A stretch of DNA of 64,000 nucleotides from Panulirus ornatus (GCF_036320965.1 NC_092234.1:48073954-48137953); one strand, 5' to 3'; counted from the stretch's first letter, positions 45,651-57,034 are shown. Notes: a model not told the origin generated them from the letters alone. Program-made: numbers and translations.

Positions 45651-46673
45651 AACCTCACTGGTTTGATGAATGGGGATGAGTTCGAACAGGCTCATAAACA
45701 CCCATGTATCTTTAATTTATTCTTTTTTCCCGTAACCCAAAATCACATTTTATTTATCTATTTATTTTTATTTTTTTTCCGTCTTTGTTATGATAAGGTT
45801 TAGTGTTGGTCGTGGCGTTGGTCGGGTCATTAGAGAGGAAGATAAGGGAGAGATAAAGGAAAGGTAGGGCAAGTTACGTTTTCTAACAAGAGAACAGCAT
45901 TATCTTGTATACACACACACACACACACCTCACGTCCGTATCGGCGTTGTGTGTGTGATGTCAAATACTTTACCGTGATTGTAAATTGTTTATCATTATC
46001 AGTAATTAAAAAAAAGGCATAGATAAAGAGGAGAGATTCATTAAAAATTTTTTTTCAGTATCGACGGATCACGTAAGGATGGGATGATAGAAAACGAGTT
46101 TAATTTCTTTTTCCGTTCCGACAAAAATTGTTCTGCCACATCTCCGGACCTGTGTAGATAACGTCATGGCCTTTTTTTTTTTTTTTTTTTTACTACGTCG
46201 AGAATAGCTAAACAGGGCAAGAAAATGGGGGACCAGTGGAGGAATGTGGCCCACCTTGCGGGATCTCTCGCTCGGGACCCCCCCATGTTTGTTGACATGC
46301 ATGACGTCACCATCATGGATGAGACAGATGGCCATTTTGTCGCCCTACTCGACACTCGCCTTTTAAGATTTATCTTTCACAGATTAACTTATCCTATTTG
46401 AATATTTTATTTCTTTATTTTATGAACTTTGAAACTTTAAAATAAAAAGAGTGTTGTCTTGGATTTGATTACGGTGCATTTAGTAGACGAGGACAGATAG
46501 GAATTTTACAGAGGTCTTAGATAAAGTTGAGATGTCTAATGTTTTTGTTTGAATTCTTCTGTATGATCTAGGATGACGTAAACGTATATACGTGGAATTG
46601 GTCCCTCTTCCTTAACGTTGCTGGTGCTTTGGTGGTCAAGCCAACACCTCCAGCGTGGCCCCGTATGTTGTCT
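45651..46673. other. Unassigned AT-rich stretch
   Basis: CA tract 45910-45927 and T20 run 46170-46190. No frame with a recognisable domain. Confidence 0.4.
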
Positions 46674-46735
46674 CTTCCTCCTCCTCCTCCTCCTCCTCCT
46701 CTTCTTCCTCCTCCTCCTCCTCCTCCTCCTCCTTC
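46674..46735. repeat. (CTC)n trinucleotide repeat
   Basis: With two CTT interruptions. Confidence 0.96.
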
Positions 46736-47395
46736 TCCGAGCAATGGCGACCAGGCAGGCAGCAGGAGGGACCTAGCGGAAGGGGGTGAGGAGGAGGAGG
46801 AGGGAGGGCGGCCATGTTGCTGGAAATCAACACAGGCACGACACACCAGCAGGTGTGTGTGCCATACGGGCCTTGTGGACCGGCGCTTCGTTAAGGAGCA
46901 GGGTCACACACACGCACACACCTTTGATCAACAATTCCCCCTCCTCGCCGTGTCTCCTTGTTAGCATCGTACAGTTAACGACTCGTACCAGCGACACGGT
47001 AGTTACCCACGATCGTTGTTCCATGTGACACGTAGGGTAACCAGTAGACCCATTCCCCTCCCACATCCATCCCTTCCCCCGGGGCGAAAAATCGAACACC
47101 ACGATCACTCCCCGACCGAAAAATGTCTTCGGGAATTCATGTGAGGTGGTAATACGGTGTTGTTATCTGGGAAGAGAAATAGTTTGATTGGTCACAGGCC
47201 TCCTCGTCTTCTGGAACCACACTGGAGGGTAGGAATGCTGACCACGTTGGGCCCCTCAAGCAGCTTGCGACTTGAAGTAGCAACGACGGTTTGAGGTCGA
47301 CCGATATATGGCTGAAGGTTGCAGGGGGAGCCATGGTGATTAGACCCTTGACCTGTGTAGATGATCGAGGAGGAAGATTACATCAGTGCTGATGG
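46736..47395. other. Unassigned stretch
   Basis: Mixed composition; no exon, element or RNA gene recognised. Confidence 0.4.
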
Positions 47396-47680
<285 letters not shown>

Positions 47681-47686
47681 CGGTGG

Positions 47687-47888
47687 GGTGGCGATGGGAT
47701 TGAATGAAGGCAGCATGTATGGATATGTACATGTGTATATATGTCTGTGCATGTATATGTATGTATACGTTGAAATGTATAGTTATGTATATGTGCATGT
47801 GTGGGCATTTATGTATATACATGTGTATGTGGGTAGGTTGGGCCATTCTTTCGTCTGTTTCCTTGCGCTACCTCGCTAACGCGGGAGA
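47687..47888 (+). mobile_element. Family A 3' UTR, 5' half of an A/B chimera
   Basis: GGGATTGAATGAAGGCAGCA, GTATGTATACGTTGAAATGT, TGTATATACATGTGTATGTG, GGTTGGGCCATTCTTTCGTC, TGTTTCCTTGCGCTACCTCG and CTAACGCGGGAGA. This is the family A 3' end in sense orientation. It switches to family B inside GGGAGA (47883-47888). Confidence 0.88.
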
Positions 47889-48086
47889 AAGAATACTTCC
47901 CGCGTATTCCCTGCGTGTCGTAGGCGACTAAAAGGGAAGGGAGCGAGTGGCTGGAAATCCTCCCCTCATTTTTTTTTTTCTTTTCCAAAAGAAGGAACAG
48001 AGACGGGGGCCAGGTGAGGATATTCCCTCAAAGGCCTAGTCCTCTGTTCTTAACGCTACCTCGCTAACGCGGGAAATGGCGAATAG
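47883..48086 (+). mobile_element. Family B element, 3' half of an A/B chimera (copy 4)
   Basis: GGGAGAAAGAATACTTCCCG, ATTCCCTGCGTGTCGTAGGC, GACTAAAAGGGAAGGGAGCG, GGCTGGAAATCCTCCCCTCA, T-run, AAAAGAAGGAACAGAGAC, CTCAAAGGCCTAGTCCTCTG and AACGCTACCTCGCTAACGCG. The leading CCCTGGGGATAGG of other copies is missing, replaced by family A. Confidence 0.92.
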
Positions 48087-48099
48087 TATAAAAGAAAAG

Positions 48100-48102
<3 letters not shown>

Positions 48103-48165
<63 letters not shown>
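48103..48165. repeat. (TA)n microsatellite
   Basis: Tail side of family B copy 4. Confidence 0.97.
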
Positions 48166-48167
<2 letters not shown>

Positions 48168-48690
48168 CAAATAAAGGCCCATAATAATATAGAATGATAT
48201 TAACTAGTTCAACCATTAGTTGCTGAAGACAACAATGTTTGTATGACATGTTTCTTCACCAGGACTGAGCACCAGATGATGTTTCTTCACCAGGACTGAG
48301 CCACCAGATGACAAAGGCTTGAGTATGTATTCAGCGACCAGGGCCCTTAAGGACACAAGTAGCCCTAACCATTTTTAACTCCTCTTCGTCTATAGAAAGA
48401 AGAAAAAAAAATAATTGTGTAAATTCCTAAACCACTGTTGAGGCGAAATGAGTTTGTTTTTTTATTTATTTATTTATATATTTAGTCTTTCCATTATTAA
48501 ACCCGGGGCGGGAGGGAGGGATCCGGCGGAGGAGGAAGGCGAATTCAACCCGAGTCTCGGATTTTTCTCATAGAAAACGCGAGTGTCACGAGACTGGAAT
48601 TTGTAAGTTGCCGAAATGAATCCATTTTCACGTGTGATTTTTCGGACATTCTGGTGACACTTGGGATCCTCTGCTGCTGCTGTGCTACGA
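48166..48690. other. Unassigned stretch with a small duplication
   Basis: GTTTCTTCACCAGGACTGAG occurs at 48249 and 48280 with CACCAGATGA. Otherwise unrecognised. Confidence 0.45.
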
Positions 48691-48711
48691 TTATTATTAT
48701 TATTATTATTA

Positions 48712-48763
<52 letters not shown>
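48690..48763. repeat. (ATT)n trinucleotide repeat
   Basis: Two ATC interruptions; borders the next family B fragment. Confidence 0.97.
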
Positions 48764-48768
48764 CATCC

Positions 48769-48892
48769 CCTGGGGATATGGGAGAAAGAACACCCATTTA
48801 TATCCTGCGTGTCGTACTGGCTACAAGGGACGGAGGGAGTCCTTGGGAAATCCTCCCCTCATGTAGTATCACTTTCTAAACGTATGAACAAG
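48769..48892 (+). mobile_element. Family B 5' half, partial copy
   Basis: CCCCTGGGGATATGGGAGAA, CCTGCGTGTCGTACTGGCTA, CGGAGGGAGTCCTTGGGAAA and TCCTCCCCTCATG; lost before the tail core. Preceded by an ATT tract instead of TA. Confidence 0.85.
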
Positions 48893-49741
48893 AGGAGAAT
48901 CCAAGCATGGATCATTCCCCCCCCCCAAAAAAACGCTCCTCCACTCATGTATTCGTGACGCCATCTTAGCTTAACAAGGGGACAGGACGCGCGAGTCTAA
49001 AAATATTATCAACATTATTGTAAATATTTACCTAAATTCGCCAAACTGGTGGTAGACATTGACTTTTACACCAGAGAGTAGTTGCTGCAATGATTAATAA
49101 AGGGATTGTAATCCCTGTCGGGAGAAATAGAATGATGATACCGAACTTTAGTTCGAAAAATCAGACTTTTGAAAAGAGTTTGGCCCAGGTCAGCCGCCCT
49201 GTGTGTGTGTGTGTGTGTGTGTGTGTATCTAGACTGAGAAATTCAAACCCAGCAGACAATTTAAGGGGTTCGTACCTTGTTTATGTGAATAATATTTGAG
49301 TAATGAATTGGCTATTTTATGTGTATAGTATTTGATTAATGAATTGGTACTACATTTGTCCTGGTTCTAATATTTTGTGGTAGAGAAAATGGCGTTAGTA
49401 AAAATGGCATTTTGCACCGATGGGTTGTGTTGTCCTGTCGTATTTCGAGTATTATTTTGCAGTTATTCGCTTTGCACTTGTTACGTCATTTAATAATAAT
49501 AAAAAAGATGCTTCACCAAGCGTCGTGTATGACTTAAGAGAAATATGAACGACGGAATCACATCAATTTCGTTAGGTTTTACGACGGGAGCTCTGGGTGG
49601 GTCATAACTACGACCTAATTGTCAGTCATTTTCGATTGGATGACGTAACATTACGAGAGTGACGGAGGAGATTCAGGGGACGTAACAACGACACAACGAC
49701 GTATTGCCCTGTTATTTTTTTCGACCTGTTCACCTCAAATC
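48893..49741. other. Unassigned stretch
   Basis: GT tract at 49200-49227; a short duplication (TATTTGANTAATGAATTGG, about 49290 and 49330). No gene recognised. Confidence 0.4.
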
Positions 49742-50205
49742 AAATGTAACTTAACGTAGCCTAACTCAAAAGCATTCATTACCTAACCTATCCTAACCAG
49801 TCCTAGCCTAATCAAACTTAATCTAACCTTTGACCTAACCTAACTCAAAACCTCACCTAACCAATCCTATCATAACCAATCTTAACCTAACCTTACCTAA
49901 CTTAACCTAATCTAACCTTAACCTAACTGAAAAGCTCACTTAACCTATCCTAACTCAAACCTCATCTAACCAATCCTATCATAACCAAACTTCAACCTAA
50001 CTTTACCTAACTTAACCTAACCTAACCTTAACCTTACTGAAAAGCTCACCTAACCTAACCTAACCTATTTTTACCTAACTTAATCTAACCTTAACCTAAC
50101 TGAAAAGCTCACCTAACCTATCCTAAACCAATTCTATCCTAATCGAACTAACCAAACGTAACCGAACCCGTAACCTAATCTAATCTAACCTAACTTCATT
50201 TATTC
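49742..50205. repeat. Degenerate telomere-like CCTAA repeat block
   Basis: Dense CCTAA/CTTAA/TCTAA motifs (TTAGG on the minus strand), never more than a few perfect pentamers in a row (CCTAACCTAACCTA near 50050). Longer period visible: CTGAAAAGCTCAC at about 49927, 50037 and 50099, and CCAATCCTATCATAACCAA at about 49860 and 49970. Confidence 0.85.
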
Positions 50206-50590
50206 TAGGCTGGGTTGGCACTGTCTAACCTAGTTATTTAATCTATTTTAAGCTTAGTTGACTTTGGCTAACCTAGAATGTATTTGCTTTGGATGTCTTA
50301 CGATTTTTAAAATTTTTTTTGGAAAAGGTTTTTCGTCTTTAGCCTCAGTGACATTTTCGCTGATGTACACAGCCCTCCCCACTATGTAAAGTTCACGTGT
50401 AGACTGTTAAAGGTAGTATGGCACAGGGGACCAGGGATACGGGCCCAGTGAGGATGTGACGGTACATGGACCAGGATTGTGGACCAGTGAAGTTGAAACG
50501 GTACAGCAGGAGTTTACTGGATGTGGAGGTCATTCTTCCATCTAAACTTTTCCATCTTTGGCATCAAAATAATTGCCCTCTGAAGTTGTT
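50206..50590. other. Unassigned stretch
   Basis: Partial duplication of TACGGGCCCAGTGA / TTGTGGACCAGTGA near 50438 and 50478; nothing else. Confidence 0.35.
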
Positions 50591-50615
50591 TTCAGTAATA
50601 ATAATAATAATGATA

Positions 50616-50650
<35 letters not shown>

Positions 50651-50799
50651 AATAATAAGAATTATGATATGGCTTAAGGAAAGCATGTATCATTATTATT
50701 ATTATAATTATTATTATAATTATTATAATTATTATCATTATTATTGTTGTTGTTGTTATTATTATTAGTAGTAGTAGTAAAATTATTTATCATTATTGC

Positions 50800-50856
<57 letters not shown>

Positions 50857-50860
50857 GGCC
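50590..50860. repeat. (AAT)n and (ATT)n trinucleotide repeats
   Basis: AAT at 50597-50660, ATT at 50690-50770 and 50797-50855; opposite-strand forms of one motif 30-200 bp apart, so capable of pairing. Confidence 0.95.
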
Positions 50861-50869
50861 TCTCGCCTC

Positions 50870-51075
50870 TATACTGGTCTCAGTTACGTTGTATCTTTAC
50901 TGGTACATATATACTCCTGGTCTCAGTTACGTTGTATCTTTACTGGTACATATATACTCCTGGTCTCAGTTACGTTGTATCTTTACTGGTACATATATAC
51001 TCCTGGTCTCAGTTACGTTGTATCTTTGCTGGTACATATATACTCCTGGTCTCTGTAACGTTATATCTACTGGTC
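50870..51075. repeat. Tandem repeat, 43 bp unit, TCTCAGTTACGTTGTATCTT
   Basis: Four and a half units, each with TACTGGTACATATATACTCC. Confidence 0.96.
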
Positions 51076-51104
51076 TGGTCCGTTGTGGTCTCCTGTACTG
51101 TCTT

Positions 51105-51855
51105 CCCTTGGTCTATTCTCCTCCTCCTCTTTCCCCTGTTCCTTCGGTCCATTCCCCTGGCTCTCTGTCCCTGTCTTTTGGGCCACTCTCCTGGTTCTCT
51201 GTTCTTGCTCTTTAGACCTTTTCCCTTGTTCTCTGTCCCTGTCTCATGGTCCATATTTCCGATTCTCTGTCCCTGTCCCTTAGTCCATTCCCCTGGTTCT
51301 CTGGCCCTGTCCCTTTGGTCCATTCCCCTGGTTCTCTGTCTTTGTCCCCTTGGTCCATTCCCCTGGTTCTCTGTCCCTGTCCTTTAGTCCATTCCCCTGT
51401 TTCTCTGGCCCTGTCCCTTTGGTCCATTCCCCTGGTTCTCTGTCCTTGTCCTTTAGTCCATTCCCCTGTTTCTCTGGCCCTGTCCCTTCGGTCCATTCCA
51501 CTGGTTCTCTGTCCTTGTCCTTTAGTCCATTCCCCTGTTTCTCTGGCCCTGTCCCTTCGGTCCATTCCACTGGTTCTCTGTCCTTGTCCTTTAGTCCATT
51601 CCCCTGTTTCTCTGGCCCTGTCCCTTCGGTCCATTCCACTGGTTCTCTGTCCTTGTCCTTTAGTCCATTCCCCTGGTTCCCTGGCCCTGTTCCTTTAGTC
51701 CATTCCCCTGGATCTCTGGCCCTGTCCCTTTGGTCCATTCCCCTGGTTCTCTGGCCCTGTCCCTTTGGTCCATTCCCCAGGTTCTCTGGCCCTGTCCCTT
51801 TGGTCCATTCCCCTGGTTCTCTGTCTTTGTCCCCTTGGTCCATTCCTAGGTTCTG
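51105..51855. repeat. Minisatellite, about 35 bp unit, CCATTCCCCTGGTTCTCTGT
   Basis: About 21 units with CCCTGTCCCTTTGGT or CTTGTCCTTTAGT. A 67-bp two-unit combination (CTGTTTCTCTGGCC + CACTGGTTCTCTGTCC) repeats three times at about 51450-51660. Long frames on both strands are read-through. Confidence 0.95.
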
Positions 51856-51899
51856 TGTTCCTTGATTTTCCGTTTTCTTTGGCTTCAGTCCTGTCTAAC

Positions 51900-52280
51900 C
51901 ACTCCCCCCCCCCCCCAACCCTGCGTCTGTTCCTGATCGCTGGTTCTTAGCCTGTCTACCTGTCCCGTGGCTACAGTGTACCCCCCCCCCTTCTCCTGTC
52001 CTCTCCCCCTTTAGCTTACCGTCTCCCGTCTCACATTGACCCACCGGGGGGGGGGGGGGGGAAGGGGGGGGGGGCTGGCCTCCACCGTGGAGGTTCCCTG
52101 GTTTCCGGCTTCCTCTTGCCTTGTTGATGGGGGGGGCTGGGGCGGGCTCCTGCCTGGGCCCCTAAGCCTCTCTCTGTCTCTCTCCCCGCCCGCCCGTCCC
52201 GCCCGCCCCCCGCGCGCCGCCTCCCCCCTAACCCAACGAACCCACCTTCCCCCCCCCCCCCCCCCCAAGCGGTGGTTGTG
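51900..52280. other. Homopolymer-rich C and G stretch
   Basis: C12 (51904), C9 (51981), G16 and G11 (52047-52072), C18 (52249-52266) and GCCCGCCCGTCCCGCCCG. Assembly quality here is doubtful. Confidence 0.7.
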
Positions 52281-52439
52281 GTCCGCGGGGGCAACAAAGA
52301 GGAATATTCCCGGCATTATGAACACATTCACAACAGAGATAAAAATGTTCCGGCCTGTGTGTGTGTGTGTGTGTCGCCCCGCCTCCCTCCCTCCTCCTCC
52401 CTTCTTTCCCTCCCTCCATACCCACCGTCCAGCCCCTGA

Positions 52440-52630
52440 TGTACGATGCTTAGCGAGCGACGCCGACGACGCGACGCTCCGACCGACCGACGGACGTCAG
52501 GAGGAAGGAAGGAAGGAGGAGACGCGATGGCGTCGCCCGCGCCCTCTCACCTGACGACGGAGACCCGCGGGCGCGCGGGAGGGGGAGGGGAAGAGCGTCT
52601 TAGAAGAGCCCCGTCAGCAAGCGGGGGCCG
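52440..52630. other. CpG-rich segment
   Basis: GCGAGCGACGCCGACGACGC, CCGACCGACCGACGGACG and CCGCGGGCGCGCGGG. A possible regulatory island; no gene recognised. An ATG in good context (52526) opens a frame that runs into GGGTGGGTGCTGGGCGG repeats. Confidence 0.25.
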
Positions 52631-52659
52631 GGCACATGTCCTCCTGCAGAAGGTAGTAG

Positions 52660-52760
52660 ATCCTGAAGGTGGGTGGGTGGGTGTCCGGTGGGTGCTGGGC
52701 GGTGCTGGGCGGAGGGTGGGTGGGTGCTGGGCGGCGCTGGGCGGGCGGGCGGGGAGGAGC
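52660..52760. repeat. G-rich tandem repeat GGGTGGGTGCTGGGCGGCGC
   Basis: About five degenerate units of 20-30 bp. Confidence 0.85.
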
Positions 52761-53089
52761 TGGACTTTGGAGTATCATACCTCGGTGAGTCGAGGACAAA
52801 AACGCAGTTATCCCACGCTACGCCCAGAGTCCACTTTCGCCCAGGGTCTTAATAGGTCCGTGAGCGTTATGAGTGGCGGCGGGTGAGGCCGGTGGTCCGC
52901 GCGGGCGGAGATAATGGCCCGAGCACTCAATGGTCTTTATCAAAACAAGAATTAACCAGCCTAATTTTTGGGGCCCCGCGTGTGGACGGTGGGGCCCAAC
53001 GGACGACCGGCCCCTTTACGCTCATCTGGGAATGCTATCCCGGCCGAATAGACGACGTTAGGTCCACCCGTGGCTTACCTCTCTCTTCC

Positions 53090-53094
<5 letters not shown>

Positions 53095-53137
<43 letters not shown>
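53095..53137. repeat. (CA)n microsatellite
   Basis: Pure tract. Confidence 0.97.
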
Positions 53138-53140
<3 letters not shown>

Positions 53141-53289
53141 ACTCGTATTTTTCACTCCAAACTTGAATCCCATATTTTTTTGTTGTTCAGGTGAAGAGAG
53201 AGAAGGAGGGGGGGGGGGGGCACCACGCCCTACCCCCATCCCTCCAACCTAAGGCTTGAGGGCTGGTTGGCGAGCGGTGTCCGAGGGGC

Positions 53290-53640
53290 GTGTGGGCGTG
53301 GTCCAGTGTGGCCAGGAGAGGCGTGGGCGTGGTCCACTGTGGTCAGGAGAGGTGTGGGCGTGGTCTAGTGTGGCCAGGAGAGGCGTGGGCGTGGTCTAGT
53401 GTGGCCAGGACAGGCGTGGGCGTGGTCCACTGTGGCCAGGAGAGATGTGGACGTGGTCCATTGTGGTCAGGAGAGGTGTGGGCGTGGTTCAGTGTGGCCA
53501 GGAGGGGCGTGGGCGTGGTTCAGTGTGGCCAGGACAGGCGTGGGCATGGTTCAGTGTGGCCAGGAGGGGCGTGGGCGTGGTCCTGTGTGGCCAGGAGGGA
53601 GTGGGCCAACGTAGGTAGGAGGGCGTGAGCCCGTGTGGCC
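53290..53640. repeat. Minisatellite, 30 bp unit, GTGGCCAGGAGAGGCGTGGG
   Basis: About 11 units, each completed by CGTGGTCCA or CGTGGTTCA plus GT. A 30 bp unit keeps all frames open on both strands. Confidence 0.96.
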
Positions 53641-53889
53641 AAGAGGGTGTGGGCCAGTGGCCAGGGGGGTGTGGACCAGTGAAGGGGAACGTGTATGGGT
53701 AGGACTGGACACTGACGGAGGAGGGTGGGGGGGTGAGGATGAACGCATGGATGAACACGAACGCACAGGAGTGCGCGTATACGCACGGTCACGAATGGAT
53801 GAGGGTACGAATACACAAGGACACGAAAGAGTTTGGGTACGAGGAATGACGATACGAATGGCCATAGGTGGAAATATGGCGGTGTTCGT

Positions 53890-53985
53890 ATGTCTGGGGT
53901 GTATATGTTCGTGGTGTACGTATGTCTGGGGTGTATATGTTAGTGGTGTACGTATTCTGGGGTGTATATGTAGTGGCGTTCATAT
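53890..53985. repeat. Tandem repeat, about 32 bp unit, GGGGTGTATATGTTCGTGGT
   Basis: Three units with GTACGTATGTCT. Confidence 0.9.
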
Positions 53986-53997
53986 AGACAGGGCCTG

Positions 53998-54054
53998 TGT
54001 GTGTGTGTGTGTGTCTGTGTGTGTGTGTATGTGTGTGTGTGTGTGTGTGTGTGT
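53998..54054. repeat. (GT)n microsatellite
   Basis: CTG and TATG interruptions. Confidence 0.97.
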
Positions 54055-54295
54055 AAACTATGTAAACCCCACGTAAACAAGAGTGACCATATTGCACTCC
54101 CACTTGCGTTTCCCTTCATCAAGAGTTCCAGGAATACTAAACAACCTCATCCAGGAGACGTTGCTGCACTGTATTTATTTATTCATTTATTTATTCAACA
54201 GCAGTAAACAACCGGACCTTCTGATGCCAAGGAGCGAGCAAGATGGCGTCCGGGGTCCCCGAGCTATGGGGCAAGCCTGGCGGATCCAGCCAGTG

Positions 54296-55149
54296 GTAAA
54301 CAGGGAGGGGTGGAAGGAGTGGAAAGTAAACAGGGAGGGATGGGACGAGTGGAAAGTAAACAGGGAGGGATGGGACGAGTGGGAAGTAAACAGGGAGGGA
54401 TGGGACGAGTGGGAAGTAAACAGGGAGGGGTGGAAGGAGTGGGAAGTAAACAGGGAGGGATGGGACGAGTGGGAAGTAAACAGAGAGGGATGGGACGAGT
54501 GGGAAGTAGACAGGGAGGGATGGGACGAGTGGGAAGTAAGCAGGGAGGGATAGGACGAGTGGGAAGTAAACAGGGAGGGATAGGACGAGTGGGAAGTAAA
54601 CAGGGAGGGATAGGACGAGTGGGAAGTAAACAGGGAGGGATGGAAGGATTGGGAAGTAAACAGGGAGGGAAAGGACGAGTGGGAAGTAAACAGGGAGGGA
54701 TGGGACGAGTGGGAAGTAAACAGGGAGGGATGGGACGAGTGGGAAGTAAACAGGGAGGGATGGGACGAGTGGGAAGTAAACAGGGAGGGGTGGAAGGAGT
54801 GGGAAGTAAACAGGGAGGGATGGGACGAGTGGGAAGTAAACAGAGAGGGATGGGACGAGTGGGAAGTAGACAGGGAGGGATGGGACGAGTGGGAAGTAAG
54901 CAGGGAGGGATAGGACGAGTGGGAAGTAAACAGGGAGGGATAGGACGAGTGGGAAGTAAACAGGGAGGGATAGGACGAGTGGGAAGTAAACAGGGAGGGA
55001 TGGAAGGATTGGGAAGTAAACAGGGAGGGAAAGGACGAGTGGGAAGTAAACAGGGAGGGATGGGACGAGTGGGAAGTAAACAGGGAGGGATGGGACGAGT
55101 GGGAAAATAAACGGAGGGATGGAACGAGTGGGAAGTAAACAGGGAGGGA
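54296..55149. repeat. Minisatellite, exact 30 bp unit, with perfect 360 bp duplication
   Basis: 28 units of CAGGGAGGGATGGGACGAGT plus GGGAAGTAAA. Unit variants (TGGAAGGAGT, CAGAGAGGGA, AAGTAGA, AAGTAAG, GATAGG, GGAAGGATT, GAAAGG) show 54361-54720 and 54721-55080 to be identical base for base. Open frames of 266-330 codons on both strands follow from the 30 bp period and are not genes. Confidence 0.98.
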
Positions 55150-55151
55150 TT

Positions 55152-55646
55152 TTTTTCATGTTGAAGGCTCCAGTCACAGACAAAAGGCCACGTCAAGGCC
55201 GGGCATTAATTGCAATATAGAGAGAATTATGAAACGGGAAAAAAGAAAAGACAAGGGAAAGTATTTACGAATTTTGGAGAAAGTGGAAAAACCTGTCTTG
55301 TGAAATGTGCCTGGTCATAATAGTTATTGGGAAAGATGTGAGGAAGTAGCGAGTTCCAAAGCTTCGAGGTGTAGGGAGAGAAACAGTTATCAAAACGGCC
55401 CACCCTTGAGTTGCCGATGACCACACAGTAATCATGTGACGCAGCAGCATCTTGCTGAGTATTGCGTGGTCTAGCTAGTGGTGGGGGGCACACAGGCAGC
55501 CAGCTTTCGGGTGCAAAAACCAAAGTAATACCAATAGAAGAGGGAAAATGATCTTTATAACGATTGGAAAGCAGGTGAAACGGATGGTCCAAAGGTTGGC
55601 TTTGACGCAACTCCACAGACGTGTTTTGGCAGTTCCCAGATGGCAT
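55152..55646 (-). pseudogene. Family C LINE: ORF2 C-terminal end and 3' UTR
   Basis: Minus frame 55646-55227 (139 codons). The block ARPRNTQQDAAASHDY (58-73), NSRVGRFDNCFSPYTSKLWN (79-98) and SLLPHIFP (99-106) matches the post-RT C-terminal domain common in arthropod Jockey/CR1-type LINEs, where the pattern is R..T.....H....N.R..R...F.P....LWNSLP (family knowledge). No RT motifs lie upstream, so the copy is 5' truncated by or near 55646. The frame start is not a true start codon. The 3' UTR (55152-55227) is shared with 27315-27497 and ends at a T-run touching the 30 bp minisatellite. Confidence 0.82.
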
Positions 55647-55719
55647 TTCCAGAACTACACGAGCTGGGGTGTGTACCTCCAGGCCTGGATATGGCAGGAG
55701 ATCTTGGGGATTTATTTAT

Positions 55720-56150
55720 ATATGTGTTCCAGGGAAGGGTTTACAAGTGTTCCAGGGGGGATTTACATGTGTTCCAGGGGAGGATTTACATGTGTTCCAG
55801 GGGGGATTTACATGTGTTCCAGGGGAGGATTTATAAGTGTTCCTGGGGCGGATTTACAAGTGTTCCTGGGGTGGATTTACATGTGTTGCAGGGGAGGATT
55901 TAGAGGTGTTCCAGGGGAGGATTTACAAGTGTTCCTGGGGAGGATTTACAAGTGTTCCAGGGGAGGATTTATAAGTGTTCCTGGGGAGGATTTACAAGTG
56001 TTCCTGGGGTGGATTTACATGTGTTGCAGGGGAGGATTTAGAGGTGTTCCAGGGGCGGATTTAGAATGTTCTAGGGGCGGATTTAGAGATGTTCTAGGGG
56101 CGGATTTAGGAGTGTTCCGGATTTAGAAGTGTTCCTTGGGTGGATTTAGA
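55720..56150. repeat. Minisatellite, 23 bp unit, GTGTTCCAGGGGAGGATTTA
   Basis: About 18 units with CAA, CAT, TAA or GAG endings and CCTGGGG/CTAGGGG variants. A 192-codon plus frame here cycles three peptide phases and is an artefact. Confidence 0.96.
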
Positions 56151-56366
56151 GGTGTTGCGATCAGAGACAGTTTATCTACTTTAACTACACAGTCTCTTTT
56201 AAAGATGGGTCTGGCCGACAGGTTAGGGACAGCAATGTCGACTCCCAAGTGTTTGTAAGACACACATTCCTCCAGCTGGGTACCTGCTATAAGACCTTAG
56301 TCCTAGTGAGGCCATTTTTTTCTCTCTGTGATCCGTCGTCATTGCTTACATGTACCTGGGTTCTGT

Positions 56367-56520
56367 GTGTGTGTGTGTGTGTGTGCGTGTGTGTGTGTGG
56401 GGTTTGTGTGTGTGTGTGTCTGGTGTGTGTGTGTGTGTGTGTGTCTGTGGTGTGTCTGTTTGTGTGTGTCTGTGGTGTGTGTGTGTGTGTGTGGTGTGTG
56501 TCTGTGGTGTGTATGTGTCT

Positions 56521-56584
<64 letters not shown>

Positions 56585-56593
56585 GTGTGTGTC

Positions 56594-56631
<38 letters not shown>

Positions 56632-56649
56632 TGTGGTGTGTGTGTCTGT

Positions 56650-56697
<48 letters not shown>
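56367..56697. repeat. Long interrupted (GT)n microsatellite
   Basis: GT runs separated by CTGTGGTGTG, TTTGGTGTG and CTGGTGTG interruptions; about 330 bp. Confidence 0.97.
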
Positions 56698-56698
<1 letters not shown>

Positions 56699-56817
56699 CA
56701 AGAGGGGTAGCAGGTGTGGACCCCCGCTGCCACCATACACCACCACCAGAGTCCACAGAAAATACAACAAGCAACAGGAACAAGAACACGAGGAACCCCC
56801 AGCCAGCAGTAGGGGCG

Positions 56818-57031
56818 GGAGGAGGAGGAGGAGGAGGAGGAGGAGGAGGAGGAGGAGGAGGGAGGTGGGGAGGATATGGCGAGGAGGGAGGGCAAAATGG
56901 TGGAGGATGGATGTCAATAGACGGAAGGAAAATGGAGGAAGAGGAGTAGGAGGAGGAGGACGGGAAAAGAAGGGGAGGAGGAGGAGGAGGAGGAGAAGGG
57001 GGGGAAGAAGGAGAGGTGGAGGGAGGAGGAG

Positions 57032-57034
<3 letters not shown>
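56818..57034. repeat. (GGA)n-rich purine tract
   Basis: Two GGA blocks (56819-56862 and 56940-57034) around a purine-rich spacer. Confidence 0.93.

Noticed and set aside
54191..55183. Open frames of 266-330 codons on both strands with 10-residue periods
   Set aside because: The exact 30 bp unit keeps every frame open; no start context, no domain and both strands equally open.
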